DNA of 64,000 bases from Hydractinia symbiolongicarpus (lineage: Eukaryota > Cnidaria > Hydrozoa > Anthoathecata > Hydractiniidae), in the NCBI RefSeq assembly GCF_029227915.1, contig NC_079877.1, positions 9,608,001 to 9,672,000 of the forward strand, read 5' to 3'. Within the stretch, counting starts at the first letter, position 1. Each line of letters begins with the position of its first letter. Below the pieces are notes generated by a model, which had not been told where the DNA came from, ran no database searches, and worked only from the letters and a program-made list of their open reading frames with translations. A program made the position numbers and the translations under genes. Shown piece by piece: positions 38,920-48,930 of this stretch.

Positions 38920-39915
38920 TTACCATTCTTTTACATGCTCCAGAGGTACTTCAACATCCTCTGGTACTAGCATTAATTCCTCTGATACGAAACTACGCTC
39001 GGACCCTTCGTCAAGATCGTATAACAGCCTACTATCGGTCACGATACAGTCGAGTCTATACGTTTTCTTGCTCCACCAGGCGTCCGTCGCGCGTCTTTTT
39101 TGATCACCATGCTCTTCTCCGGGTTGCAGAAGGTACAAGTATAGACCATCATTGGGTAGAGGCTTTTCTTCAGGGTATTCTTGATTTGACACAAGCGGGA
39201 CTTCGTCTAGTTTGATTGCTTTCGAAGGTTTCATGCCAATCATAGCAGTGTTGGTGATATTCAAACTCTTGGCAATAGTGTACAAGTGTTTAACCCATGT
39301 ACTACTCTGTTCATCAGTGACCAACTCTTGCGCATCTCGAGGTTTGAAAAGCTTTTTCGCGAGCACCTTGTTGTAGCTTTCTGGTGGTATTTGGTAGTTG
39401 CACGTTTGATCGCGACACCTTTGGTTTCTATAAGCTTGCTCACGTCCGACTTGAATTCACTGCCGTTGCGACAACGGTCCAAGTATACTCGGATATCTTA
39501 AAGGTCCGGCTTTATAGATATCCTTGAGCATCTCCGCAACCTCGCTCGCCTTTTTCGTACGCAGGGGTGTGGCTACTTAGTACCTCGAAGCAACGTCGAT
39601 GCCCGTGAGGATATATTTGTAGGTGATTCCATAGACTTTATCATGGGGCATATAGTGCAAGTCGAACATTTCATTCGGTTTTGTGATTGTGAAATACAGA
39701 TAATTAATGCGCTTAGGCCCTTGAATATGTCAGAGCCACAGAAGTTGACGAGTCAGCCAATGAGTAATTCTCTTTTTTGAGAGACCACTCTGCTCGGATA
39801 GTAACTTGATCGCCTTCCGACCAGTCCAGAGATGTTCCAGGGTGTAGTAGATACTAATAAGTTTTTCCTTCTCTTCTTCTGTGGGGATATGTGCTATGCA
39901 CTTTGATTTTGTCAT
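38920..39915 (-). pseudogene. Polinton integrase, broken
   Basis: Homologue of 6479-7558. The N-terminal domain has WTGRKAIKLLSEQSGLSKKR, core remnants include YKYILTGIDVASR and NGSEFKSDVSKLIETKG, and the C-terminal part has RRATDAWWSKKTYRLD and FVSEELMLVPE. A deletion with a frame change removes the residues just before the catalytic-Glu segment (near 39385), and the region around the first Asp and second Asp (39480-39740) has several stops. Dead. Confidence 0.8.
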
Positions 39916-39930
39916 TTATTAATGACAAAA
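39907..39930 (-). terminator. Start-codon hairpin of integrase, 10-bp stem
   Basis: TTTTGTCATT and AATGACAAAA around a 4-nt loop. The integrase ATG (39913-39915) is inside the stem. Counterpart of 6461-6487 with different arms. Confidence 0.5.
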
Positions 39931-39939
39931 ACGTTGTCT

Positions 39940-40335
39940 CTACATGTACTTGTATACTGGGAAACCTAGGAGGGCCAGGGATCCTACGATGATAAATTCA
40001 CCGTCTTGTTGTTGTTTTCTGGGTGTGTAGTAGTCGGAAAGTTTGGGAGCCTTGTCAATCGTTGCGATATAATACTCTCGCATACCTTCATCCAACTCTT
40101 TCAAGCTTTCCCCAGCTTGGCGCTTAAGCTCCCGTTGCTGATTATATCAGTCGATCTTTGCCTGTCTGTCACGTAACCACTGTGCTTGAGCTGCTTGAAG
40201 TTGTTCAATAGCCTTAGCATGTCGTTTCTTCTCCTCTTCACCATGCCCTGACAGTTTCCTGAACAGAAAATTCGAGCCACTAAATGCTAACGCATTGATA
40301 GCCGTACCTGCCACCAAAACACCTATGGTAGCCAT
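39940..40335 (-). pseudogene. Small membrane/coiled-coil protein, one nonsense codon
   Basis: The N terminus MATIGVLVAGTAINALAFSG, the helix AIEQLQAAQAQWLRDRQAKID, a TGA at about 40144, then in the same frame YNQQRELKRQAGESLKELDEG and a C-terminal hydrophobic segment (EFIIVGSLALLGF) to a TAG at 39940. It shows the full-length layout that Polinton 1 lost. Confidence 0.6.
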
Positions 40336-40343
40336 TGTTTATT

Positions 40344-41610
40344 TTAGTACTCTTTGCTGTGAAATCTACCATTCAGAATATTCAACTGCACGTCTTGCAG
40401 TATATAGACGTAGCAGCGTATATCCCCAGTTCAATCGGCGTTCTTGGTCATGTGGAGGGTTATACCGGCTGATAATCTCTGTAATGGCCTTCCAGAACCA
40501 TGGAGACTGTGATCTGGGGGTTCTCTGAAGTCGATGAACAACGCATAGTGCTCAGTCATGAACTGCCCAATGGTCATCTTCGAGTCGTGGTATCCGAAGA
40601 GTTCCAAGACTTGTTCAATATGATCTTTTGGTACCATGGCGTGGCTATACAGTTCATTGGACTCACCTTTCACAGTGATTGATATTTCCTCGATCTTTGG
40701 ATTGCAGAACACTTCATTGGCACCGGCGTAAGCTTTGACTTTGCCAGGATCTACAAAGAGTAGTAAGACACCCTTCAGAGACTTGGGAGGAGTATCGATT
40801 TGCAAGTTGTAGGAGGTTTCAGCCTTTTTTATAGTCACAACTTTGCTACGGTGTACCCGTTCGTACGGCAAGGCCAATCTCGAGTATCGAGACATCATAG
40901 CACTAGCGAGACCCTCGTTTGTCACTTTGTCAAACTCTAGTGCGATATTTGTGATCTTATAGCTAGTGTCAGCTGACTTAGCTGTGGTAGACCCTGAAGC
41001 AGCCGAACCAGCATTTTTTATAACTTGGTCATAGGGCGCAAAATGTATGACAAATTACGGCTTGTAATATAACCCTGCTTGATAGAATGGTAGATCCCTC
41101 GTCAACTCAAACATTTTGCCGATAGGGATGCAAAAGGTGTTCCATACGCTGGCACGATCGCTTCTTCTTCATCATTGCCTACATGATCGCTGGATTTTAC
41201 TTGTAGCGCGCGAATTGTAACATCATTGGGGTTGATGCCTTCAAGAAGTTGTTTTCGTGTTCAAATTTGGACAGCCACAGGTTCCTATATACTGCGAGCA
41301 CATTGTAATCGCTGATGTTTTGTGTTTCGTTGCCGTTCCAGCTTATGCGAAGGTTCTCTACCAAGGCTTTCTCGATATTGCTGACAATGGTGCGTTAGCT
41401 GTTGGTGCCAGTAAGTTTCAGATCGAATAGGAGTTTAAGAGAGCCCAGGAAAATTATATTATTCTCTCTCATGTTTGGTATGTCGATATTCAAATCTTCG
41501 TTTTGATTGATCGTGCTAGGATTGTGGGAAACTTTCTCACGCTGCTTCTTCCCTTTCATGGCCGGCATCCTTTTTAGTTCCTTATGTGGATCTAACTTCG
41601 TTCCATACAT
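40344..41610 (-). pseudogene. Polinton major capsid protein, broken
   Basis: Starts MYGTKLD as in Polinton 1. It retains a segment deleted there (after TGTN, about 41200-41400, including NETQNISDYNVLAVYRNLWL). The C-terminal block is open from about 40925 (YSRLALPYERV, LLLFVDPGKVKAYAGANE, FIDFREPPDHSLHGSG) to a stop codon near 40435 and then to 40344. Several stops and frame changes lie between 40960 and 41400. Family and role as for 5022-6096. Confidence 0.75.
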
Positions 41611-41639
41611 TTATTAATAGGTTGTAGAGGGTTGAATAA
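41611..41639. promoter_or_regulatory. 29-bp bidirectional promoter candidate, identical to 4993-5021
   Basis: Fills the gap between divergent ATGs at 41610 (minus, capsid) and 41640 (plus, coiled coil). All 29 bases equal the Polinton 1 interval in gene orientation. Confidence 0.6.
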
Positions 41640-42719
41640 ATGCCGATTGATCCAGAAGAAGGAGCTTTTGAAGGTATTCAAGACGAGCCTGAGGAGTTTA
41701 GTAGCGAAATCATTCAGCCCGAGGGCATCCAGCTCGATACCAGCTTACCGCCGGGGCAGCAGGGAGGTGCGCGCAGCCACCTGAAGTTGAGTACGGAGTC
41801 GACCGATACACTACTTTTTAAATCAAAGGTTGATAGCCTGTACACGAATCTTAGGGATGGGCTTAGGCTTATACCCGATGCGATACATTATGATAGATTT
41901 AGATTAAGAGAGGATGGTCAGCTTGTAGTAAAGAGGATTGTGACGGAAGAAAGATCACTACCGGAAGTAGTACTCACGTTGCAAGATGGTAATTTTCCAA
42001 CTATAAAACAGCTCCAGAAGTTGTTGGGTAGTACAGGCATGAAAGCGATAGGGTTTGATGACTATCAGACACCAAACAAGGGTAGTAAAGCAGAGGCCCA
42101 GAACCTCGCGAATGAGGCTGATATTCTTGTATTGAATAGGGATGAGGAGAAGGCTTCGGGTAAAGAGGAGGAGGGTGAGGTGATCCAGATAGAAACAATG
42201 GAAGGTAATCAAAATTTTGCATATGATGTAGATGGTTATCTCGATACTTCGTTTGGTGGCAACGACGATGATATTAAGGTCCATGATATGAGAAATTTAA
42301 AGCTCGAAATTAAAAATTTGCGGAAAAATATTAAGAAGGTGAAGGATAACCTTGCACAATATGATAGCGAGTTGAATATGAAAGAGGGCAAGCTGAACGA
42401 ACTTAAGAAGCAGAAGCCCGGGTCGCAAAGGCCTCAGGATATTAATGATCTTGAGAAGGAATTGAAGAAATTGAAGGAAGATAAGAAGGATGAACTGCGT
42501 AGGCACGGTTTACTCCCCTCCAAGGTTTTTAAGCAACTGAGGTCTACTAAGTCCGAGCTGATGAATATTGCTGGAAAAGATAAAACCTTGGTTGAAAAGC
42601 TTAAAACTCTTTTCCGGGAGCAGGGCCTTACTATCGCCAGCGTTATTTCCGCTGTTGGTCTACTGGTTTCTACCGCTGAGTGGACCAGAGGCCGAAAGGG
42701 TGGCTTTGTCATGTATTAA
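41640..42719 (+). CDS. Coiled-coil/transmembrane Polinton protein, C-terminally truncated, 359 aa
   Basis: Open to 42719. It has an acidic N terminus (EEGAFEGIQDEPEEFSSEI), a middle domain with LLFKSKVDSLYTNLRDGL and DRFRLREDGQLVVKRIV, a long coiled coil (~residues 215-290), then IAGKDKTLVEKLKTLFREQ and the first hydrophobic segment (LTIASVISAVGLLVSTA). It then ends in WTRGRKGGFVMY, because a deletion removed the Gly-rich linker and second hydrophobic domain seen in Polinton 1. The KDKTLxEKLxxLFxxQ hallmark identifies the family. Divergent from the capsid gene across 29 bp. Confidence 0.65.
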   Translation: MPIDPEEGAFEGIQDEPEEFSSEIIQPEGIQLDTSLPPGQQGGARSHLKLSTESTDTLLFKSKVDSLYTNLRDGLRLIPDAIHYDRFRLREDGQLVVKRIVTEERSLPEVVLTLQDGNFPTIKQLQKLLGSTGMKAIGFDDYQTPNKGSKAEAQNLANEADILVLNRDEEKASGKEEEGEVIQIETMEGNQNFAYDVDGYLDTSFGGNDDDIKVHDMRNLKLEIKNLRKNIKKVKDNLAQYDSELNMKEGKLNELKKQKPGSQRPQDINDLEKELKKLKEDKKDELRRHGLLPSKVFKQLRSTKSELMNIAGKDKTLVEKLKTLFREQGLTIASVISAVGLLVSTAEWTRGRKGGFVMY

Positions 42720-42900
42720 ACACCACATCGGAGTGGAATTCGTAGTCAACGAAAATGTCTGGAAATTTCACCATGCTTGAGGACCACTTTGCGTCAATAA
42801 CGATGTTCTGCGTTGCAAGATCTTCGCCCTTGAGTCTTTGAAGATATCTACCGTGTGTAGGGACATACTTTGCTCTAGGGTTATACGAGTAAATGCTCAT
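42709..42900 (-). pseudogene. MSFYSYNPR-family gene, N-terminal remnant
   Basis: The first ~60 codons (MSIYSYNPRAKYVPTHGRY) survive and then run into a stop beside the coiled-coil gene. About 900 bp of the gene are missing compared with 2598-3718; the same deletion removed the end of the coiled-coil gene. Confidence 0.6.
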
Positions 42901-42916
42901 CTTTTCTTAAAGAAAC

Positions 42917-43095
42917 ATAAAGCAACTATATATAACAGATATTTCAAATTCACGATATTCGACCCTCATCTGGGGCAAGGCACGAGGATCGCTCTGACGA
43001 TTAGCATTCGACCTACGTGGCTGAATCTTTTCGAAAAAAAGAACAATCTCAATATTCATAAAGCGGTGCCTGGGTCGACCGATGATGGGATTTAA
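42917..43095 (+). pseudogene. Short conserved protein upstream of penton gene
   Basis: Homologue of 2402-2581 (GQGTRIALTISIRPTWLNLF). It begins at ATA where ATG is expected and needs one frame change near 42950. Ends TAA at 43093-43095. Confidence 0.5.
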
Positions 43096-43559
43096 TGTCG
43101 GAGCTTTTGAAGCCCTCAACTCGATCGAGAAGGGTCTATATAGGATCGAGGATCTCGCTGCCATAGTCAAGGGTGAGGGTTAGCAAGGGGTACGTTGCGA
43201 TAGTCGATAAATCACTGCTGGACCTTATGGGATATAATCTTCATACCGAAGCAATGTTTACCGAGGGCGACCATGACAGCTTCTACAAGACTGACGTCTA
43301 CCAGCGGCTGAGACTCACTTGTCACCAGTTTGACGAAGACCATGCTTTGCTTAACAGGAAAAAACCCAAGATTCTTACCATCCCACCGACCAAAGAGGTA
43401 AGTGCTTGGGGAAATATGTTGACGTGGAGTTTCGATAACCCTGTATACCTTCCTTTGAAAGGTTCGACGGATCGCCTTGACTTCATGTTGACGGATGAGC
43501 ACCAACACGATAAAAATGTCTTGTTCGAGGGAATAATGATCCACCTACTCATAGAATAA
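43082..43559 (+). pseudogene. Penton-like minor capsid protein, internally deleted
   Basis: The start region (KGLYRIEDLAAIV) ends at a TAG near 43181. The rest continues in another frame from about 43185 (SLLDLMGYNLHTEA, HDSFYKTDVYQRLRL) to the conserved end (SFDNPVYLPLKG, DEHQHDKN, LLIE) at 43559. Matches 1909-2398. About 100 bp of the N-terminal part is missing. Confidence 0.55.
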
Positions 43560-43561
43560 AT

Positions 43562-44162
43562 ATGACTGACATTACAAAGCTTTACCCGCCTTTACCTTCT
43601 GCACCTCCAGAGGGTACGCAGGAGGATACTTCACAAGTCTACAGACTGAAGAAAATCGAAGAAGTGGAAGAATACCTGCGGGCTGAAATTAAAGATGCAT
43701 GGGACCTGGGTTAAATACACGGATCACTGGTTACTAGCGGCAGGTGTGATAACTTCGGGCGTTGGTATTGGTAGCATGTTATCTGGGATTGGTGTACCAC
43801 TAGCTGCGGCTATGGGTGGGATCACCATCGCCGTAGGGTTAGGCCAAGCAGGTCTGCGGAACGCCGGGAAGAGGCTAGGTGTCAAGAGTAAGAAGCATGA
43901 GAGCATCAGACTACTGGCTGAGACCAAACTCAACTCCATCGTTGAAATGATCTCGAGAGCCGTTGAGAATGGTGTGATCAGCGACTATGAGTTCAGCTTA
44001 ATCATACAGGAGAAGCAAAAGTACATGGGCTTGAAGGAGCAAGCCCGACAACGACAACGCAAAATCGTGAATTCGATCAATGAACAGGAGCGACAGCAAC
44101 TTGTCGCGAAAGGTCGGGAGGAGGGTAAGAACGACTTTCTGAAAAAACTTCAATCTGCATAG
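43562..44162 (+). pseudogene. MTDI-family membrane protein, one frameshift
   Basis: MTDITKLYPPLPSAPPEG in one frame to ~43700, then the hydrophobic region (AAGVITSGVGIGSMLSGIG, AAAMGGITIAVGLGQAG) and charged C terminus in another frame to 44162. One indel near 43695. Homologue of 1279-1908. Confidence 0.65.
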
Positions 44163-44226
44163 TATGTCAGCGGTACTCAGAGTCCCCACCTGCGTATTCA
44201 TAGGGTCTACTGTGTTAAACAACATA

Positions 44227-44505
44227 CTAGACGATTTTGAGTACTTCTCCGGTATCATAGTCAATGATAAGACCACAGTCATGTACGACAGGTTGCTGGT
44301 TTTCGGAGAGCTGTCTCGATTATTGCTCCAGATTTCTCTGCCAAGCGAGCCTGGTACAAATTTCACAATAGGGACCGTCTGTCTGTGTCGAAGCGTCCTT
44401 GTACTTAGCCTTGCGGATCACCTCGAGTAGGTTGACCTTATTCATAGTGGAATAGTTACGGACCTTTAGTGCTTTCGCTTCTTTTTTCAGTTCGTTAACG
44501 TTCAT
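44227..44505 (-). pseudogene. SAP-like small protein, one nonsense codon
   Basis: MNVNELKKEAKALKVRNYS, then VIRKAKYKDASTQTDGPYC, a TGA/TAA-type stop at about 44320, and a further in-frame tail ending at 44227. Homologue of 928-1170. It starts 4 nt after a hairpin. Confidence 0.6.
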
Positions 44506-44509
44506 GTTT

Positions 44510-44536
44510 GTTGTATGTTAAAGTGCAACATACAAC
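44510..44536 (-). terminator. 10-bp hairpin upstream of SAP-like gene
   Basis: GTTGTATGTT and AACATACAAC around a 7-nt loop, then AAAC and the ATG on the minus strand. Same place and spacing as 891-923, different sequence. Confidence 0.55.
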
Positions 44537-44597
44537 GCTTTACGCGCCTTTACAAGACAGTGAAACCCTCTTCATAATCAGAGTCAGAGTAGCTAAT

Positions 44598-44849
44598 CTA
44601 TGAGCTACCATATAACTCGACATCCTTATACTTGCACTCTTCGAGGTATGTCTGGAGATAATAGTTTTCACTTTGCTTATAGATGCCGGCGGGCTTGATG
44701 ATAGCCTTTCACTCGCAGCTGTCCTCCAGTACCTTTTTACTGTGGAAATTGGTCTTGATTTTGCCCTCCCACTCCTTCAGCTTGACGTTGAGATATCGGC
44801 CGTTATTCAAGGAAGAATAAATATATTTTTCAAAAATATTTTTCATCAT
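44598..44849 (-). pseudogene. Homologue of the 199-aa conserved protein, truncated
   Basis: Keeps only the C-terminal half (LKEWEGKIKTNFHSKK, GIYKQSENYYLQTYLEECKYK) with one internal stop. Begins at an ATG that overlaps the end of the upstream gene (TAAATGATG). Confidence 0.6.
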
Positions 44850-45208
44850 TTATTCAAGCTGGGTATATGAATCTCCCAAGGGGTACACGTCCTGGGATCT
44901 GAAATGCTCTGGAACATATTCCAGCAGCGAGGGGTAGTCTTGAACCTGGTACACATTCCCAGGGTTTTGAGATGATCCGGAACATATTGCAGCAGCTGGG
45001 TGTAATCTTGAAGCGCCTCGAGGCACATTTCCTGAGTCTTTAAATGGTGTGGAACATATTCCAGCAGCTGGGGGTATCTTTGAACTACCCTAGTGCACAT
45101 TTCCTGGGTCCTGAAATGGTGTGGAGCAAGCCTGAGCACCCAATGGTGATCCCGAACTTTCCTGGTACACATTTCTTGAGTCTTGAAATCATCATGATGT
45201 AGACTCAT
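44850..45208 (-). pseudogene. DUF4116-like repeat protein, frameshifted
   Basis: Tandem repeats of about 26 residues with the form H-H-(F/L)-K-T-Q-E-M-C...(L)(L)-x-Y-V-P: MSLHHDDFKTQEMCTRKV, then HHFRTQEMCTRVVQ, HHLKTQEMCLEALQ, DHLKTLGMC and EHFRSQDV. Such repeats (DUF4116 type) occur in large DNA viruses and Polintons. A frame change near 44950 separates the last unit. It is the gene nearest the right terminal repeat. Role unknown, possibly protein-protein contacts. Confidence 0.65.
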
Positions 45209-45269
45209 ATTTATATTACATCGTAGCCTCAACAAAATAGTCACACCTCTATGGACTTTCCCCCTACTC

Positions 45270-45415
45270 AATTGCGCATGCTCGAAATTTTGTTGATGTC
45301 AGCATTATTCCCGCTAGTTGCTATTGCGCATGCGTAGGATTTTATCGGCATTCCCGGAATTGTCGGGATTAGGGGATTCGGTGAGTTCGAGATTTCGGGA
45401 ATTTCCCTTTTTGCA
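45270..45415. repeat. Right terminal inverted repeat of Polinton 2
   Basis: Complement of 32855-32975, with a GTGTGCGTGTGCT outer end to 45435. The outermost 20 bp differ from the left end. Confidence 0.8.
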
Positions 45416-45435
45416 ATGATGTCGTGTGCGTGTGC

Positions 45436-46679
45436 TTGAACGCACCATTTATATCTCTCTCGGCTTTATGAACTAGTATAATAATACAAAGTAGCCGAAA
45501 TCTTCTCTAAAGTTACCGAAAAAAAATATCCATTTTGCCAGAGATAAGACCGCGCGTTTACTTTGTTTACGTCACGTGATAATAACAACTCAACTAAATT
45601 TGCTAAATAATATTGTTAGCTACCCTTGACACAAAAAGAACGCGTAACCGTTTATTCGTCTTAAAAAAAGTGCAGCAAGTAAAATCAAGAAAATTCAAAG
45701 TAAAAAAGAGTAAAGTAGTAAAAGCATATTTGAAAAAGAAAGAAAAATCCAGGTGACGAATTTAAATGTAGGCTTAAAAAGTATAATTTATAAAGGTTAA
45801 GTAGATGTAGAAATAGAACAGTGACGTTAGAAGCTATGAGAAGTTACTTCAGATGTGAAGAGTAGAGCTTGATGTAATAAAGTAAAGTTGGAAGTAGAAA
45901 ATGAAGACAAGAGTTTAAAGCATGCCATTTCCATACAAAATATAATAAAATTTATGGTGCCATACTTTGAAAAGAATTATTCCTCGCATGAGAAGGACAT
46001 TATGTCCTGGGGTCCTTCACAATGGCTTCATAATGGCTTCATGATCCCTGACAGATCGGCTAAAACATTTTTTGCTCAAATACTGGAAAATTAACCTTGA
46101 ATAACACGTTCAAATGCTCTCTGATAACTGACTAATTATATTTCCCTAGTGGGATAGAAAAAAAAGACTCGTTAGGGCATAAAAAATCTCATGGCTATGT
46201 TTTGATAATAAAATCAGGCTTTGTGAGCCATCTTTTTTGGCTTTTTCACAACAACGGAACGCGAAATTGGGGATTCCTTTTCTATGTACATGTATACATC
46301 ACGAAAAAACAATGTTCTCCCGTTGGCTTTTGGAAACTTGCTATTAGCGACACAACAGCGTTTATAGCGTCATGTTTTGACAAAATTGAGGGCAGTTTCA
46401 ATTAAAGAAGTAAGTTTTCCATGCCTAAGTAATAAAACATAGAATATAAAGCTTGTTTGCTCATTTAACCTGTAGCAACGTTTTTATTCGTAAAAATAAA
46501 ATGAATTTCATCAATTTACATAGTATTTCAAATTTTTTTCACATTATAAGTTTTTGCTACTATGTAATTGTTATTTATTCAAATAAATTTATCTGGCCCA
46601 TAATACAATTGACTTGAAAATAGTTTCAAACTGTAAAATAAGGTTATTGATCCAGTTTACGAGCGGTGTCTCTCTTAGT
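45436..46679. other. Polinton flank, no supported gene
   Basis: AT-rich. Short frames at 45888-46094 and 46202-46405 have no recognised domain and no neighbours that would support them. Confidence 0.4.
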
Positions 46680-48080
46680 AACATGGTCTGATTAAAAATT
46701 ACTAGTGGAAAAGTTTATTCAGGCCGATGGACAATGGAAAATATCTGTCATTGGAATTTTGTGTACTGTTTACAGCTTAAAAACAGAAAAAGGGAATAAC
46801 AACTCCCCCAATTTATCATTTTGACTCCCTTAATAGAACCGTAGGAAGTCGGTTCAGTTACTAAATTTCATATGACTAAAATTTTACCCGACTTTTGTAC
46901 CCGACCAAGATCTTTTCCAAAATTGTTTCTCCTAACTCAAATATTGTGAGGAAATGTTTTTTGCATTTTTGACGTAAATTTGTGCTTTGAACTGAAAATT
47001 AACAATAAACCAAAGCGGTTTTAACACTCACACTAAGGCAACAGATAAACCCTTTTGTTACATCCACAAAATGTTTTACAATTGGTACAGTTGACTCTTC
47101 CTAATTCGAATTCCTACAGGAAAAAAATCCTTTTCGAATTATAGAGAGATTTGCATTATAGAAAGTCTCTGTAATTCGAACTTTCAGCTTCAGGGAGTGA
47201 AAATTCGAATAACAGAGAGAAATTGCGTTATTTTAAAATAATAAAAAAAAACATAATGCAAGTTTCATACAATTTTATTTTTATAGTTTACACAAAAAAG
47301 GAAACTGTATTTGAAAAACTGTCGAATATTTGATTGCTTTACATTGGAGAGACGATCTTTTTCGACAATACGAGTTGCATTACAAATGCTTTGCTGTTGG
47401 GCTTTCGCTATCAGAATGTCCATCTTCATCTTGTCTCTTTGCCATTTTCAATCAAGAAGTGAAAAAATGTAGAAAGACCAACGTTCTAAAATACAACGTT
47501 TGAAAGACAACTTAGAAAATTTTAGAAAAACATTCAAGTTTGTCAAAGCTCTGTTTGCACTCTAAAATTCGAATTAGGGAGAGAATGGTACTAAAGGGAC
47601 TGAAAAATTGTTTGAATTATAGAAATTTTCATATTAGAGAAATTCGAATTTTAAAAAATACTTGACGGTGACTAAGCACTCGTTCGAATTATAGAAATAT
47701 TCGAATTATAGAGATTCAAATTAGAGGGAGGCAACTGTAGTTCAAACTCCTTTTCTTCCGTAAAGTTCTCCGAGATTCTTTGAGCATAGAAGTTAAGCCG
47801 GAATATGAATTGCAAAGGATGAGATATTTTTCTTGAAATTCTAACAAATTAATAAAAATAGGAAAAAATAAAGACACTGTATCCGTAAGGTAAGGATAAG
47901 GTGTCTTTTATTTACAAATCCTAAAAACGTCAAAAATTGATAGAAATAGTAGAGAACGTTAGAATGTGGCTAAGACCAAAATGAAAAAAAATTCTTGGTA
48001 ATTTATAATTTCTTGTATGAAAGAACTGTCTAGTGTGTATTTTTAGTATGAAAGTAATATAAATCCTAATAGAATCCTTC
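46680..48080 (+). repeat. 1.4-kb dispersed repeat (copy B) with nested MITE
   Basis: Matches 59335-60805 in inverse orientation from about CTAGTGG/AAAGTTTATTCAGGC at the left to AATCCTAATAGAAT at the right. It contains GTCGGGTACAAAAGTCGGG-type and AAAGACACTGTATCC/GGTGTCTTT blocks, and a pogo/Tigger-type MITE. No coding capacity. Confidence 0.6.
47088..47737 (-). mobile_element. pogo/Tigger-type MITE, 650 bp (copy 1)
   Basis: Ends are CAGTTGACTCTTCCTAATTCG and its near complement (GGGAGGCAACTG), flanked by TA target duplications at 47086-47087 and 47738-47739. The inner sequence is full of TTCGAATTATAGAGA subterminal repeats. It keeps the start of a transposase-like frame (MAKRQDEDGHSDSESPTAK, minus strand, near 47445) that stops at once, so it is a deletion derivative of an autonomous element. 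Confidence 0.75.
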
Positions 48081-48389
48081 AGTTTGCTTTATTTCAATGA
48101 AACTAAAACCAAAAGTAGGTTATTTTTGCAACACGTCGGTAGATAACAAAACAGAATTACATTTAACATCTTTAATCAACTCAGCAAATATTTGACGTAG
48201 CTCATCAAAATCCTTTTTTTGGAAAATTAACTTCACACGCTCTCTCAAGCTCTTGCAAGCCATGTTGAGAACGGAAAGAATCTTCTGCATCCGCTACTGA
48301 CATTCAAAACTGATATTAATACCAAAACACCTGCAAGCCCTATCAATACATAGAAACTACGTTGACAGGTTTGTTCAAGACTGTACGAC
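48081..48389. other. Intergenic, no feature
   Basis: No gene or clear repeat. Confidence 0.35.
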
Positions 48390-48800
48390 CAAATACAGGT
48401 CAGGCCAACATAGGTAAATTTCTGTCCACAATGAAAGCCTTACGGGTAACCTAGAGCCAAGATTGGCTGACCTCAAACTGTTTAATTTGACTAAAAGCAG
48501 GTCAGGGCAATAAAATTGTGATTCTAGTCCACGGTGAAAGCCACACGGGATAACCTAGAGCCAGAACTGGCTAACTTCAGACTTTCTGATCAATAACAGG
48601 TCAAGCCAACATGACTTGATTCTAGTTGACGGTGAAAGCCTCACGGGATAACCTATGGTTAAGACTGGCTGACTTTAAGACTGTCTGACTAAAACAGTTC
48701 TGGCCAACGTAGGTTGATTCTAACCCACGGTGAAAACCTTAAAATACCCTACAGTCAAAACTGCCTAACACAGGTCAGGTCAACATAGGTTGATCCAATT
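48390..48800. repeat. Tandem array, about four ~100-bp units
   Basis: Each unit has ACAGGTCAGGCCAACATAGG, GTTGATTCTAGTCCACGGTG, AAAGCC(T)CACGGGATAACCTA and GACTGGCTGAC phrases. Unit starts near 48394, 48498, 48597, 48694 and 48773, so the last units are shorter. Confidence 0.7.
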
Positions 48801-48930
48801 CGCGTTATCAGATATGATAGTGTCAGTAACGGAAAATAGCGAAAATCTTCAAATTCTTGGTAAATTAGATGGAATGCGATTTTGATCCCCAAGATTTTCA
48901 TACTAGGTCGCGTGACAGGGTTGACCTAGT

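Larger units (their letters stand above)
32793..45435 (+). mobile_element. Polinton/Maverick element 2, complete but decayed
   Basis: Both ends carry the same ~115-bp terminal inverted repeat (32855-32975 and 45270-45415). The left outermost bases AGCGCAGTCGAC equal the end of Polinton 1. The gene order from left is PolB, TM peptide, MSN protein, small protein, MSE protein, ATPase, Bro (plus), integrase, small membrane protein, capsid (minus), coiled-coil protein (plus), MSFYSYN fragment (minus), penton and MTDI (plus), SAP-like, 199-aa homologue and DUF4116-like (minus). Length is 12.6 kb, short for a Polinton because of deletions. It faces Polinton 1 head to head, 16.6 kb apart. Confidence 0.88.
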
